Source: Acinetobacter sp. WC-141 (lineage in GTDB: Bacteria > Pseudomonadota > Gammaproteobacteria > Pseudomonadales > Moraxellaceae). Taken from it: 64,000 bases of DNA. Under the pieces are notes generated by a model. The model worked only from the letters and a program-made list of their open reading frames with translations, was not told the origin of the DNA and did no database searches. Shown piece by piece: positions 8,469 to 17,424 of this stretch; position 1 is the first letter of the stretch; every line of letters starts with the position of its first letter. The DNA lies in assembly GCF_000313935.1 (NCBI RefSeq), contig NZ_AMSS01000014.1, forward strand, positions 105,013 to 169,012. Reading direction: 5' to 3'. The translations under genes were made by a program, and so were the position numbers.

Positions 8469-11400
8469 ACAACCTTGCACGACTAGAACCAGAAGTTCTG
8501 TCTCGTCATACGATTTCTGCAGAACAGCTTGGTATTTGGTACATCCAACGTCTTGAGCCAACTTGCAGTGCCTACAATATGGTGGTGGCCTTTGATGTGA
8601 AGGTTAACCAACCATTAGGCAACAAGCCGATGGAGATGCTGGAAGCGGTAATGCATGATTATCCGCTGCTACGTGTAAGTATGCCTGCCAATGATCGGGG
8701 GATTGAACAACTCATCTGGGATCGCGTGTATCCGAATATCATCTTTTCTGATGCTCGTCATATTGAAGCTTCTGATTTGACGCAATTGGTTGAACAGGAC
8801 ACCAAGCAGCCATTTGACCTGACTCAGCCACCGTTATGGCGTATTCATTGTTATGAACGCGGTCAAAATCATTATGTGATCGCATTTGTGATTCATCATG
8901 CGCTCATGGATTTTTGGTCAATTGGTCTATTGCTGCGAGACGTTAGCAAACGTTTTGGACTCGTTGCAGAGTCGGATGCAGTGAACGGAATCGAATTTGC
9001 ACAGTATGCCGATAAGCAGCAGAGCAGCGTGATTGATGATACTGATGAGAGCTTAATTTTCTGGAAAAATGCACTGAAGCATGCACCACATGTGCATAGC
9101 ATTCCACTTGATTATCCTCGTCCAGCCGTACAGCATCATAAAGGTAGTTCACTGGTTTTCCGTGTGCCTGAGTCAGTGTCATCTGGCCTTGTAAACTTAG
9201 CAAAAGATTATGAGATCACATTGTTCGGGCTTGTGCTATCTGGCTTTTATGTTCTGCTGCACAAACTTTCTAATGAAAATAATCTAGTGATTGCTACGCC
9301 CGTAGCAGGTCGACTTGAACGTTCTTTACGTAATGCATTGGGGCAATTTGTCAACACGATTGCTATTCACATGGACATCGATGCTGATCAGACTTTACGT
9401 CAATTTACGCAGCAGGTTCAGGAACAATTAAGACAAAGCCTTAAACATCAAAAAATTGCCTTTTCTAGAGTAGTTGAAGCTGTCTCACCAAAGCGTGATG
9501 GCAGTATTAATCCATTGGCTCAGATAGGAATGTTCTGGGAACGTCTGGGTGGTATGGATGAGTTTAAAGAACTACTCCTACCAATCCAGACTCCGGCCAC
9601 TTTGGTTGGACAAGATTTGACGTTAGGAAGTTTTCCGGTTCGCCAGCAAGAAGGACAGTTGGATATTACGCTGGAAATGGGCGGTGAATATCAAGGTGAA
9701 CTCGTTGGCGTATTGAAATACAACACTGATCTATTTTCTGCGCAGTCTGCCGAGAATATGGTGCAATTGTTGCAAGCTGTACTCGCAGAGATGGTGGCCC
9801 ATCCTGAACGTAAGATTGTTGAGCTAGATATCGCTCCTGATTATAAAGATGGCATTCAGTTCGAGGCTCTCCGTGGAAAGGTGACTGATTATGCTCAGCA
9901 TGATCTACTTGGAATGATTCTAAAGCAGATTGTTGAGCGTGGTGAAAATCATGCTTTAACCTCAAACGATCATACGATTAGTTATCATGACTTAGGTCAA
10001 CATATTGCTGGTATTGCTGAATATTTGCGTGCACACGGTATTACACGTGGCGATCGTGTAGGTCTAATGTTAGACCGCACGGCGTTATTGCCAGCAGCAA
10101 TCCTCGGGATCTGGGCGGCAGGGGCAGCTTATGTGCCATTGGATCCTAATTTCCCAACTGAACGTCTACAGAACATCATTGAGGATGCCGAACCTAAAGT
10201 CATCTTGACTCAAACCGAGTTAATGGATGCTCTTAACGTTTCTGTGCCGCGTTTAGATATCAATCAAGCTGGTGTTGTGGTACTTGAACAGGTGCGCGAT
10301 ACGCTTGCCTTTGGCGACATTGCTTATGTGATGTACACATCAGGCTCGACAGGTAAGCCTAAAGGTGTGCGTATTGGGCATCCTTCAATTATCAATTTCT
10401 TGCTATCTATGAATGATAGATTGCAAATAACTGCTGATACTCAGCTATTAGCAATTACCACTTATGCATTTGATATCTCGATTCTTGAGTTGCTGATTCC
10501 GCTGATCTACGGCGGTGTGGTGCATGTTTGCCCACGTGAAGTATCACAAGATGGCAATCAATTGGTGGATTATCTAAATGCTAAGTCTATCAATGTACTA
10601 CAGGCAACACCCGCTTCTTGGAAAATGCTCTTAGACAGCGAATGGAGCGGCAATGCGGGATTGACAGCACTCTGTGGAGGCGAAGCGCTAGATACTATTC
10701 TGGCAGAAAAACTGCTGGGTAAAGTCGGTTGCCTATGGAATGTCTATGGTCCGACCGAAACTACAGTGTGGTCTAGTGCGGCTCGTATCACTGATGCAAA
10801 GTATATTGATTTAGGCGAACCACTGGCGAACACCCAGCTTTATGTCCTTGATGAGCAGCAGCGTTTAGTTCCACCAAGCGTTATGGGAGAACTTTGGATT
10901 GGGGGTGATGGTCTAGCAGTTGATTACTGGCATCGACCTGAACTGACAGATGCACAATTTAGAACATTGCCATCTCTACCAAATGCTGGTCGACTCTACC
11001 GTACAGGGGATAAAGTCTGCCTGCGTACAGATGGACGTTTGACTCATCATGGACGTCTAGATTTCCAAGTCAAGATTCGTGGATTCCGTATCGAATTAGG
11101 GGAAATCGAGAATGTTCTCAAACAGATCGATGGTATCACAGACGCAGTAGTGCTGGTTAAAACTACAGCTGACAACGACCAGAAACTAGTGGCTTATTTA
11201 ACCGGCCATGAGATTGATATTGCTGATTTGAGAAAGACCATGCAAATCCATCTTCCAGCTTATATGGTGCCAAGTGCGTTTATCCGATTGGATGAGTTTC
11301 CAATGACGGCCAACTATAAGTTGGACCGTAAGGCATTTCCTGAGCCAGTGTTTGAGCAGAGCAATGATTATGTTGCACCGCGTGATCCGATCGAAATCGA

Positions 11401-12424
11401 GCTGTGTACTACCTTTGAGCAGATCTTGTCGGTTAAGCGTGTTGGTATACATGATGATTTCTTCGAACTAGGTGGGCATTCACTATTAGCTGTGAAGCTT
11501 GTTAACCATCTCAAAAAGGCTTTCAGTACCGAACTGTCAGTTGCTTTGTTAGCACAGTACTCCACTGTAGAGCGTCTGGGTGAGATCATTCGTGAAAATA
11601 AAGAAATCAAACCATCCATCGTAATTGAGCTGCGCCGTGGAACTTACGAGCAACCACTGTGGTTGTTCCATCCAATTGGTGGCAGTACCTTCTGTTATAT
11701 GGAGCTTTCGCGTCATCTCAATCCGAAACGTACCTTGCGTGCTATTCAGTCTCCTGGACTGATTGAGGCAGATGCTGCAGAAGTGGCAATCGAAGATATG
11801 GCAAAGCTCTATATTGCTGAAATGCAAAAGATGCAGCCTCAAGGACCTTATTTCCTCGGTGGGTGGTGCTTTGGCGGTGCGATTGCATATGAGATCAGTC
11901 GTCAGTTGCGTCAAATGGGACAGCAGGTCACAGGTATTGTCATGATCGATACCCGTGCTCCAATTCCAGAAAATGTGCCTGAAGATGCCGACGATGCCAT
12001 GCTTTTGTCTTGGTTTGCCCGTGATTTGGCTGCACCTTATGGCAAAAAGTTGACGATCCCAGCGCAATATTTGCGTGAGTTGAGTCCAGATCACATGTTT
12101 GATCATGTGCTTAAAGAAGCCAAGGCTATTAATGTCCTGCCTCTCGATGCAGACCCATCAGATTTCCGACTTTACTTTGATACTTATTTGGCCAATGGCA
12201 TCGCACTCCAGACCTATTTCCCAGATCCTGAAGATTTTCCGATTCTTTTTGTGAAGGCAAAAGATGAGCCAGAAGATTTTGGGGAAAGCTTAGGTTGGGA
12301 TCAACTGGTTAAAGACACATTTACACAGGTGGATTTGCCTGGTGACCACTCATCAATTATGTACGCTGAGAATGTCGTGGCTGTTGCCCAGACAATTGAT
12401 CAGATGTACCCAATTCCTGCATAA
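8465..12424 (+). CDS. Single-module NRPS (C-A-T-TE), A1S_0115-like
   Basis: Nonribosomal peptide synthetase of 1319 residues. The condensation domain (about 15-450) has an intact HHALMD motif (His144-His145, Asp149). The adenylation domain (about 490-960) has YTSGSTGKPKG at 624-634 and the A10 lysine in NYKLDRKAFP. My reading of the specificity residues is D-I-L-Q-L-G-V-V-W-K, close to the glycine code DILQLGLIWK. The thiolation site is GGHSL with Ser1006. The C-terminal alpha/beta-hydrolase thioesterase has GWCFGG, so the nucleophile is Cys1135 rather than Ser; Asp1162 and His1295 (PGDHSS) complete the likely triad. It probably joins the ACP-bound fatty acyl chain to one amino acid and releases the product. 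Confidence 0.93.
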   Translation: MNNLARLEPEVLSRHTISAEQLGIWYIQRLEPTCSAYNMVVAFDVKVNQPLGNKPMEMLEAVMHDYPLLRVSMPANDRGIEQLIWDRVYPNIIFSDARHIEASDLTQLVEQDTKQPFDLTQPPLWRIHCYERGQNHYVIAFVIHHALMDFWSIGLLLRDVSKRFGLVAESDAVNGIEFAQYADKQQSSVIDDTDESLIFWKNALKHAPHVHSIPLDYPRPAVQHHKGSSLVFRVPESVSSGLVNLAKDYEITLFGLVLSGFYVLLHKLSNENNLVIATPVAGRLERSLRNALGQFVNTIAIHMDIDADQTLRQFTQQVQEQLRQSLKHQKIAFSRVVEAVSPKRDGSINPLAQIGMFWERLGGMDEFKELLLPIQTPATLVGQDLTLGSFPVRQQEGQLDITLEMGGEYQGELVGVLKYNTDLFSAQSAENMVQLLQAVLAEMVAHPERKIVELDIAPDYKDGIQFEALRGKVTDYAQHDLLGMILKQIVERGENHALTSNDHTISYHDLGQHIAGIAEYLRAHGITRGDRVGLMLDRTALLPAAILGIWAAGAAYVPLDPNFPTERLQNIIEDAEPKVILTQTELMDALNVSVPRLDINQAGVVVLEQVRDTLAFGDIAYVMYTSGSTGKPKGVRIGHPSIINFLLSMNDRLQITADTQLLAITTYAFDISILELLIPLIYGGVVHVCPREVSQDGNQLVDYLNAKSINVLQATPASWKMLLDSEWSGNAGLTALCGGEALDTILAEKLLGKVGCLWNVYGPTETTVWSSAARITDAKYIDLGEPLANTQLYVLDEQQRLVPPSVMGELWIGGDGLAVDYWHRPELTDAQFRTLPSLPNAGRLYRTGDKVCLRTDGRLTHHGRLDFQVKIRGFRIELGEIENVLKQIDGITDAVVLVKTTADNDQKLVAYLTGHEIDIADLRKTMQIHLPAYMVPSAFIRLDEFPMTANYKLDRKAFPEPVFEQSNDYVAPRDPIEIELCTTFEQILSVKRVGIHDDFFELGGHSLLAVKLVNHLKKAFSTELSVALLAQYSTVERLGEIIRENKEIKPSIVIELRRGTYEQPLWLFHPIGGSTFCYMELSRHLNPKRTLRAIQSPGLIEADAAEVAIEDMAKLYIAEMQKMQPQGPYFLGGWCFGGAIAYEISRQLRQMGQQVTGIVMIDTRAPIPENVPEDADDAMLLSWFARDLAAPYGKKLTIPAQYLRELSPDHMFDHVLKEAKAINVLPLDADPSDFRLYFDTYLANGIALQTYFPDPEDFPILFVKAKDEPEDFGESLGWDQLVKDTFTQVDLPGDHSSIMYAENVVAVAQTIDQMYPIPA

Positions 12425-12448
12425 GAAATATAAGAAGGTAGAACCACT

Positions 12449-15400
12449 ATGGTGACCATAGAACATGCTTTCCTCATACCGGCCAAGATTGACAAGGTTT
12501 TCAACTACCTTGCAAACCCGGCCAATGATGCAGGTTGGCAATTGTCGTGTAAGCATTCTGAATTGCTAGACAGTACTCCGCGTGTGGGCAGTAAGTACGA
12601 AATCGGTTTTAGCTTTATTGGTCGTGAAATGTCCTTTAAAGGTGAAATTACACATCTGGTACCGAACGAATTGTATGCGTTTAAAGTAGTGGAAGGACCC
12701 TTTCACTACACAGGTACTTACCGTTTCAAACCACATTCGGAAGGTACATGGATTGAATGGGTGTTTGAAGCAGAGCCAGGTAGCTTTTTTGGTGTATTGC
12801 CGCCAGCACTGCTAAAAAAGATGGTGCTCGCTCAGTTCAAGAAAGATGTCGACAATCTTCAAGCATTGGCTCAGAAGGGTGAAGCCTATGAGTCGGTTGG
12901 CAATGAAAATAAACCAACTCTCGAAACCAATAAACCACCTCGTAAGACTCAACAAATGATGGAGAAATACGCGCGTTGGATTCTTAGCCATCGCCGTATT
13001 GTCTTGATTGTGGTGATGCTCTTAACACTTGCTCTGGCGTATCTGGCATCTGGTGTAAAAATTATTATTGACCCAGATGCACTTGCGCCTAAAGGGCATC
13101 CTTACATCACCTCGACCAAGCTGATTGAAAAGAAATTCGGCTCCAAATATATGGTCGTGATTGGTATTACTCCAAAGCAGGGTGATATTTATCAGTCGCA
13201 AGTATTGGAGAAAGTCAAACGCATTACCGAAGAAGTTGACAATGCACCGGGCGTGGTCCGTTCCACCATGATGAGTTTGGCTGCACGTCAGGCGAAAGGT
13301 ATCGAGGCGAATGCAGAAGGGTTCGATGCCAAGAAACTATTGCCGAGTAGTTCAGTCACTCAGGAGGATATCGATCACCTGAAAAAACTACTGGCACTGA
13401 ATCCAACCTATATGAATTCAGTGGTATCGAAAGATCAAAGAACTGCTGCGATTTTGCTTGAACTTGAGGAAAGTCCAGAGGGCTTCCAAAAGATGATGGG
13501 CCCGATTAACAAAATCGTAGAGAGCGAACAATCTAAAGATATGACTATCAGTGTTGGTGGCAATCCTGTGTATCTGGATAAAGCTGAAGACTACTCTAAG
13601 CGTATCAATATCTTGTTCCCGATTGCCGTATTAGTGATTGGTTTATTGCACTTTGAGGCATTCCGCAGTAAGCAAGGTTTGATTCTGCCACTCGTTACAG
13701 CTTTGTTGGCTGTGGCATGGGGTATGGGCATGATGGGTCTGTTCAAACAGCCAATGGATATCTTTAACTCGCCTACACCAATTCTGATTTTAGCTATTGC
13801 GGCAGGGCACGCCGTGCAGTTGCTCAAGCGCTACTATGAAGATTTTGATCGTCTGATTGCCCAAGGGATGGAGCCTAAAGCTGCAAATAGCGAAGCCGTG
13901 GTGCAGTCTATGGTTCGTGTTGGTCCGGTTATGGTGTTGGCTGGTGGTATTGCAGCGGCTGGATTCTTCTCTCTGTTGACCTTCAATATTCCGACCATCC
14001 GTTCATTCGGTATTTTTACAGGAATTGGGATCATCAGTACGCTGGTGATTGAGATGACTTTTATTCCGGCACTCCGCTCAATGTTGCCACCACCTTCGGT
14101 TGTGAAGGTCAAACGCAAAGGCTTGCCAATTTGGGATTGGATTCCAAACCGTATTGGTGATGTCATTTTGTCAGTTCGTCCGCGAATGATGTTAATGACT
14201 GCGATTGCGGCAATGGGAGTCTTACTTGCTATTGGCACGAGCCGTATTGTGGTAGACAACGATAGCCGTAATTTCTTCTCTCGCGACTTACCAATGCAAC
14301 AAGACGACAGATTTTTAAATCAGTCTCTTGGCGGCACAAATAGCCTTTACATTATGGTTGATACGAAAGTTCGTGATGGTATTGAAAACCCTGAAATCCT
14401 AAAAGCAATTGATAATACAGAAAAGTTCGCGAACTCAATTCCAGAGGTCGGTAAAACCATCTCTATCGTGGACTATATCAAACGAATGAATCAGGCAATG
14501 AATGCCGATCAGCCACAGGCATTTCAGGTTCCAGCAACTAAAGATGTTGTTGCTCAATATCTGCTGTTGTATTCAATGTCTGGTGAGCCGACTGATTTTG
14601 AATCTTACATTGATACGACTCAGCGCTATGCCAAGATCACGATTCTTCTGAAAACTGGCAGTAATCATCGCATTAAAGAAATCCTTGAGTCGCTAAAAAC
14701 GTATATGGCGGGTCAATTGGGCGACAAGGCTGTAGTGAGTTTCGGTGGTGACGTGACGCAAACCATTGCTTTGACCGAAACCATGGTTCACGGCAAGCTC
14801 ATGAACATTCTACAAATTTCATTTGCCGTATTCTTTATTTCAGCACTGGTCTTCCGTTCGATTTCAGCTGGACTGATTGTCCTGACACCACTTCTGTTCT
14901 CAATTCTTGCCATCTTTGGTGTGATGGGCTGGCTCGACATTCCGCTCAATATTCCAAACTCTCTCATCTCGGCCATGGCTGTAGGTATTGGTGCGGATTA
15001 TGCCATCTACTTCCTCTATCGCTTGCGTGAAATCTTGCGCGAAGAAGGCGGCGATATCAAAGACGCTATTCGTAAAACTTTAAGTACTGCTGGTAAGGCA
15101 TCTCTTTTTGTCGCGACTGCGGTTGCCGGTGGGTATGGCGTATTGTCCTTATCACAAGGCTTCCACGTTCATCAATGGCTCGCAATGTTTATTGTGATTG
15201 CGATGCTTTTCAGTGTATTTGCAACCTTAATTATGGTACCTACAATGATTCTGATGTTGAAACCTCGTTTTATCTTTTCTTCAAATAAGAAGAGCGTTCC
15301 TGTTGCACAAACTGTTGTGACAAGCCTTTTGTTAGGTACAGCGCTTACAATGTCGATGCCTAAAACATCTCATGCAGATGAAGTTCAAGACATTGTTAAT

Positions 15401-16099
15401 CGTAGTGATGATGCCTCTAAGTTCTTGTCTTCAAGTGCTAGTGCTAAATTTGTGCTGACATCTAAAAGCGGCGAGCAACGTGTACGTTTAACTAAAAATA
15501 TGACCAAGCTTGCTGGAAATACTCAGAACAATATGCGTTTGACTGAATTCATCTCACCAGCAGATGTGCAGGGAACCACGACGCTGTTGATTGAGAATGC
15601 AAAAGGCAGCGATAGCATGTTTGTCTATTTGCCTGCATTGAAAAAAGTACGTCGTCTTGCATCAGCGAATAAGGGCGATGCTTTTATTGGTACGGACTTT
15701 AGTTATGGTGATGTACTTGGTTATAAGCTCAGTGACTGGAAGTACACTAAACTGACGGATGGCAAATTTAATGGCAAAGATTGCTACACGATTGAAGCAA
15801 CGCCAATCAATAATACTGTGAAGAGTGACTTTGGTTATAGCAAACGACGCATGTGCATCCTCAAAGACAACTTTGTTACAGCAACCATCGACATTTGGGA
15901 TACAGCAGGTAAGCCGTTAAAGCATATTGAGTTCACGGATATCCGTCCTTACGGCAAAGTGAAACCAAGATGGCAGGCCATGAAGTCTATGGCAAAGAAC
16001 CTGCAAACTCAGCATATGACACAAGTTATCGTCAATGATTTTGTCGCAGAGAAAACCTTATCCGATAAGCTTTTCTCACCGCAGAGTCTTGAAAAATGA
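12449..16099 (+). CDS. RND/MMPL exporter fused to SRPBCC and LolA-like domains, A1S_0116-like
   Basis: Large inner-membrane exporter of 1216 residues with three parts. Residues 1-150 resemble a SRPBCC/polyketide-cyclase-type lipid-binding domain (VTIEHAFLIPAKIDKVFNYLAN). Residues 180-960 are a HpnN/MMPL-like RND transporter: helix 1 at about 184-203, two periplasmic loops, and two blocks of five helices. Residues 977-1216 resemble the outer-membrane lipoprotein-sorting (LolA-like) family. They are preceded by a stretch that reads as a signal peptide ending SHA-DE at 976, as if a secreted protein had been fused to the transporter. The stop overlaps the next start by ATGA. It probably moves the lipopeptide through the periplasm. 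The domain calls at both ends are less certain than the RND core. Confidence 0.85.
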   Translation: MVTIEHAFLIPAKIDKVFNYLANPANDAGWQLSCKHSELLDSTPRVGSKYEIGFSFIGREMSFKGEITHLVPNELYAFKVVEGPFHYTGTYRFKPHSEGTWIEWVFEAEPGSFFGVLPPALLKKMVLAQFKKDVDNLQALAQKGEAYESVGNENKPTLETNKPPRKTQQMMEKYARWILSHRRIVLIVVMLLTLALAYLASGVKIIIDPDALAPKGHPYITSTKLIEKKFGSKYMVVIGITPKQGDIYQSQVLEKVKRITEEVDNAPGVVRSTMMSLAARQAKGIEANAEGFDAKKLLPSSSVTQEDIDHLKKLLALNPTYMNSVVSKDQRTAAILLELEESPEGFQKMMGPINKIVESEQSKDMTISVGGNPVYLDKAEDYSKRINILFPIAVLVIGLLHFEAFRSKQGLILPLVTALLAVAWGMGMMGLFKQPMDIFNSPTPILILAIAAGHAVQLLKRYYEDFDRLIAQGMEPKAANSEAVVQSMVRVGPVMVLAGGIAAAGFFSLLTFNIPTIRSFGIFTGIGIISTLVIEMTFIPALRSMLPPPSVVKVKRKGLPIWDWIPNRIGDVILSVRPRMMLMTAIAAMGVLLAIGTSRIVVDNDSRNFFSRDLPMQQDDRFLNQSLGGTNSLYIMVDTKVRDGIENPEILKAIDNTEKFANSIPEVGKTISIVDYIKRMNQAMNADQPQAFQVPATKDVVAQYLLLYSMSGEPTDFESYIDTTQRYAKITILLKTGSNHRIKEILESLKTYMAGQLGDKAVVSFGGDVTQTIALTETMVHGKLMNILQISFAVFFISALVFRSISAGLIVLTPLLFSILAIFGVMGWLDIPLNIPNSLISAMAVGIGADYAIYFLYRLREILREEGGDIKDAIRKTLSTAGKASLFVATAVAGGYGVLSLSQGFHVHQWLAMFIVIAMLFSVFATLIMVPTMILMLKPRFIFSSNKKSVPVAQTVVTSLLLGTALTMSMPKTSHADEVQDIVNRSDDASKFLSSSASAKFVLTSKSGEQRVRLTKNMTKLAGNTQNNMRLTEFISPADVQGTTTLLIENAKGSDSMFVYLPALKKVRRLASANKGDAFIGTDFSYGDVLGYKLSDWKYTKLTDGKFNGKDCYTIEATPINNTVKSDFGYSKRRMCILKDNFVTATIDIWDTAGKPLKHIEFTDIRPYGKVKPRWQAMKSMAKNLQTQHMTQVIVNDFVAEKTLSDKLFSPQSLEK

Positions 16100-17370
16100 C
16101 GCAAGGTGCCTATTGGGTATTTGCATGCTGCAGTAGCTTTATGCTACTGCAGCATGCTCATGCAGATGACAGCGAAATTAGTTTTGTGAGCCAGAACTCA
16201 GCCAGACTCGATGTGTGGTCATCAGATCGTGATTTAAGTTCGTTAAAAAATATTGGGCAAGCAAGTTTCTGGTCCAATGGTACGCTCAAGTTTAATCCAG
16301 AGTTTAAGATCCATTACGACATAAATATTGGAGACGAAACGGACCGTACTGTAAACCCAGATCAGGTGAGTAAGGTAAATCGCAACTTACGTGAGTTGTA
16401 TGCCTCTTATAACTGGGGTCAGACAGTCTATGTCGATGTTGGTCGCCAGATTGTAGTCTGGGGGAGAGCTGATGGGATTAATCCGACAGATAATCTATCG
16501 CCCCGTGACTATACGCGCCTAGTACCCGATGAGACAGATCAACGTCTTGGAAATGATGCAATCAAATTGACATATATTCCTGAATCGGGAACCAATAAAT
16601 TGACAGCATTGTGGTATCCGCGTAGTCGTTCAGATGTGATTCCATTGCGCCAGATTTCTGGTGTCCAGTATGAAATAGATAAGAAGAGCCGTCCTGCATT
16701 TGCAATGCGCTGGGATTATTCTGTAGATGGTCTCGATGTTGGTGCATCGTATTTCTCAGGTTTGGATCACATGCCTGATCTGTCAATTCTTTCTGCATCT
16801 CCAACAGGGGAGGTAACATTGCAGCTGAAAAATAATCCTATGTCTGTCTATGGATTTGATTTCAGTTATAACCATAACGATATCGTATGGCGCGGTGAAG
16901 CAGCATATACCCATACTGACTCGAATGGTAGTGAAGATCTTACGCACAAAAAAAATAATCTGACCGTGGTCATGGGTCCAGAATTAGCATTGAAAAATTC
17001 CACACTAAGTTTGGTTGGCGTATACAAACATACGGAGGACTTTAGATCTGCCGACAGCTTAACAAATCCAGTATTGAGAGAAGTCTACCGTTATCAGCAA
17101 ACGATCAGTGACCAATATGAGCAGGATCAGTATGGAGCTATGCTGCGCTATGCACTTAACCTACTGAATGATAATCTGAAATTAGAAGTAACAGGATTCT
17201 ACTTTGCACCAGAGCCTAATGAATTGTTGAGAGTACGTATTAATTACAGCCTTGATGATCACTGGCAATTGAATGTAGGTGGAGATCGCTTCTGGGGTAG
17301 AAATGATACGGTGTTAGGACAATTTAGAGATAACAGTCTGGTGTATGCCCAGGTTCGATATAATTTTTAA
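16096..17370 (+). CDS. Outer-membrane beta-barrel protein, DUF1302-like, A1S_0117-like
   Basis: Predicted outer-membrane protein of 424 residues. An N-terminal signal peptide ends AHA-DD (cleavage near residue 23). The mature part is rich in alternating beta strands and ends in QVRYNF, with the terminal Phe typical of barrel proteins. The stretch GRQIVVWGRADGINPTDNLSPRDY resembles the DUF1302 family, whose members occur with RND/MMPL exporters. It may be the outer-membrane step of product export, a role inferred from position. The start overlaps the RND stop (ATGA). A perfect 15-bp hairpin lies within codons 10-21, inside the signal-peptide region. Confidence 0.75.
   Translation: MTQGAYWVFACCSSFMLLQHAHADDSEISFVSQNSARLDVWSSDRDLSSLKNIGQASFWSNGTLKFNPEFKIHYDINIGDETDRTVNPDQVSKVNRNLRELYASYNWGQTVYVDVGRQIVVWGRADGINPTDNLSPRDYTRLVPDETDQRLGNDAIKLTYIPESGTNKLTALWYPRSRSDVIPLRQISGVQYEIDKKSRPAFAMRWDYSVDGLDVGASYFSGLDHMPDLSILSASPTGEVTLQLKNNPMSVYGFDFSYNHNDIVWRGEAAYTHTDSNGSEDLTHKKNNLTVVMGPELALKNSTLSLVGVYKHTEDFRSADSLTNPVLREVYRYQQTISDQYEQDQYGAMLRYALNLLNDNLKLEVTGFYFAPEPNELLRVRINYSLDDHWQLNVGGDRFWGRNDTVLGQFRDNSLVYAQVRYNF
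16123..16157 (+). repeat. Strong 15-bp hairpin inside the start of the beta-barrel gene
   Basis: GCATGCTGCAGTAGC (16123-16137) is followed by a 5-base loop and its exact complement (16143-16157). No T-run follows, so it is not a normal terminator. It lies 27 bases after the ATG. In the polycistronic mRNA it could slow ribosomes, be a processing site, or protect one side of the transcript. Confidence 0.85.
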
Positions 17371-17424
17371 GATAATTCGCTCCAAAACAATGCTGGGAGT
17401 GCCCAGTCCCTAATAAGGTGATTT

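Noticed and set aside
11549..12106. 185-codon open frame on the minus strand inside the NRPS gene
   Set aside because: It lies fully within a strongly supported gene, has no family resemblance and is a shadow of codon bias.
13591..14259. Two minus-strand frames within the RND exporter gene
   Set aside because: Both lie inside the exporter coding sequence in antisense, without independent start signals or recognisable domains.
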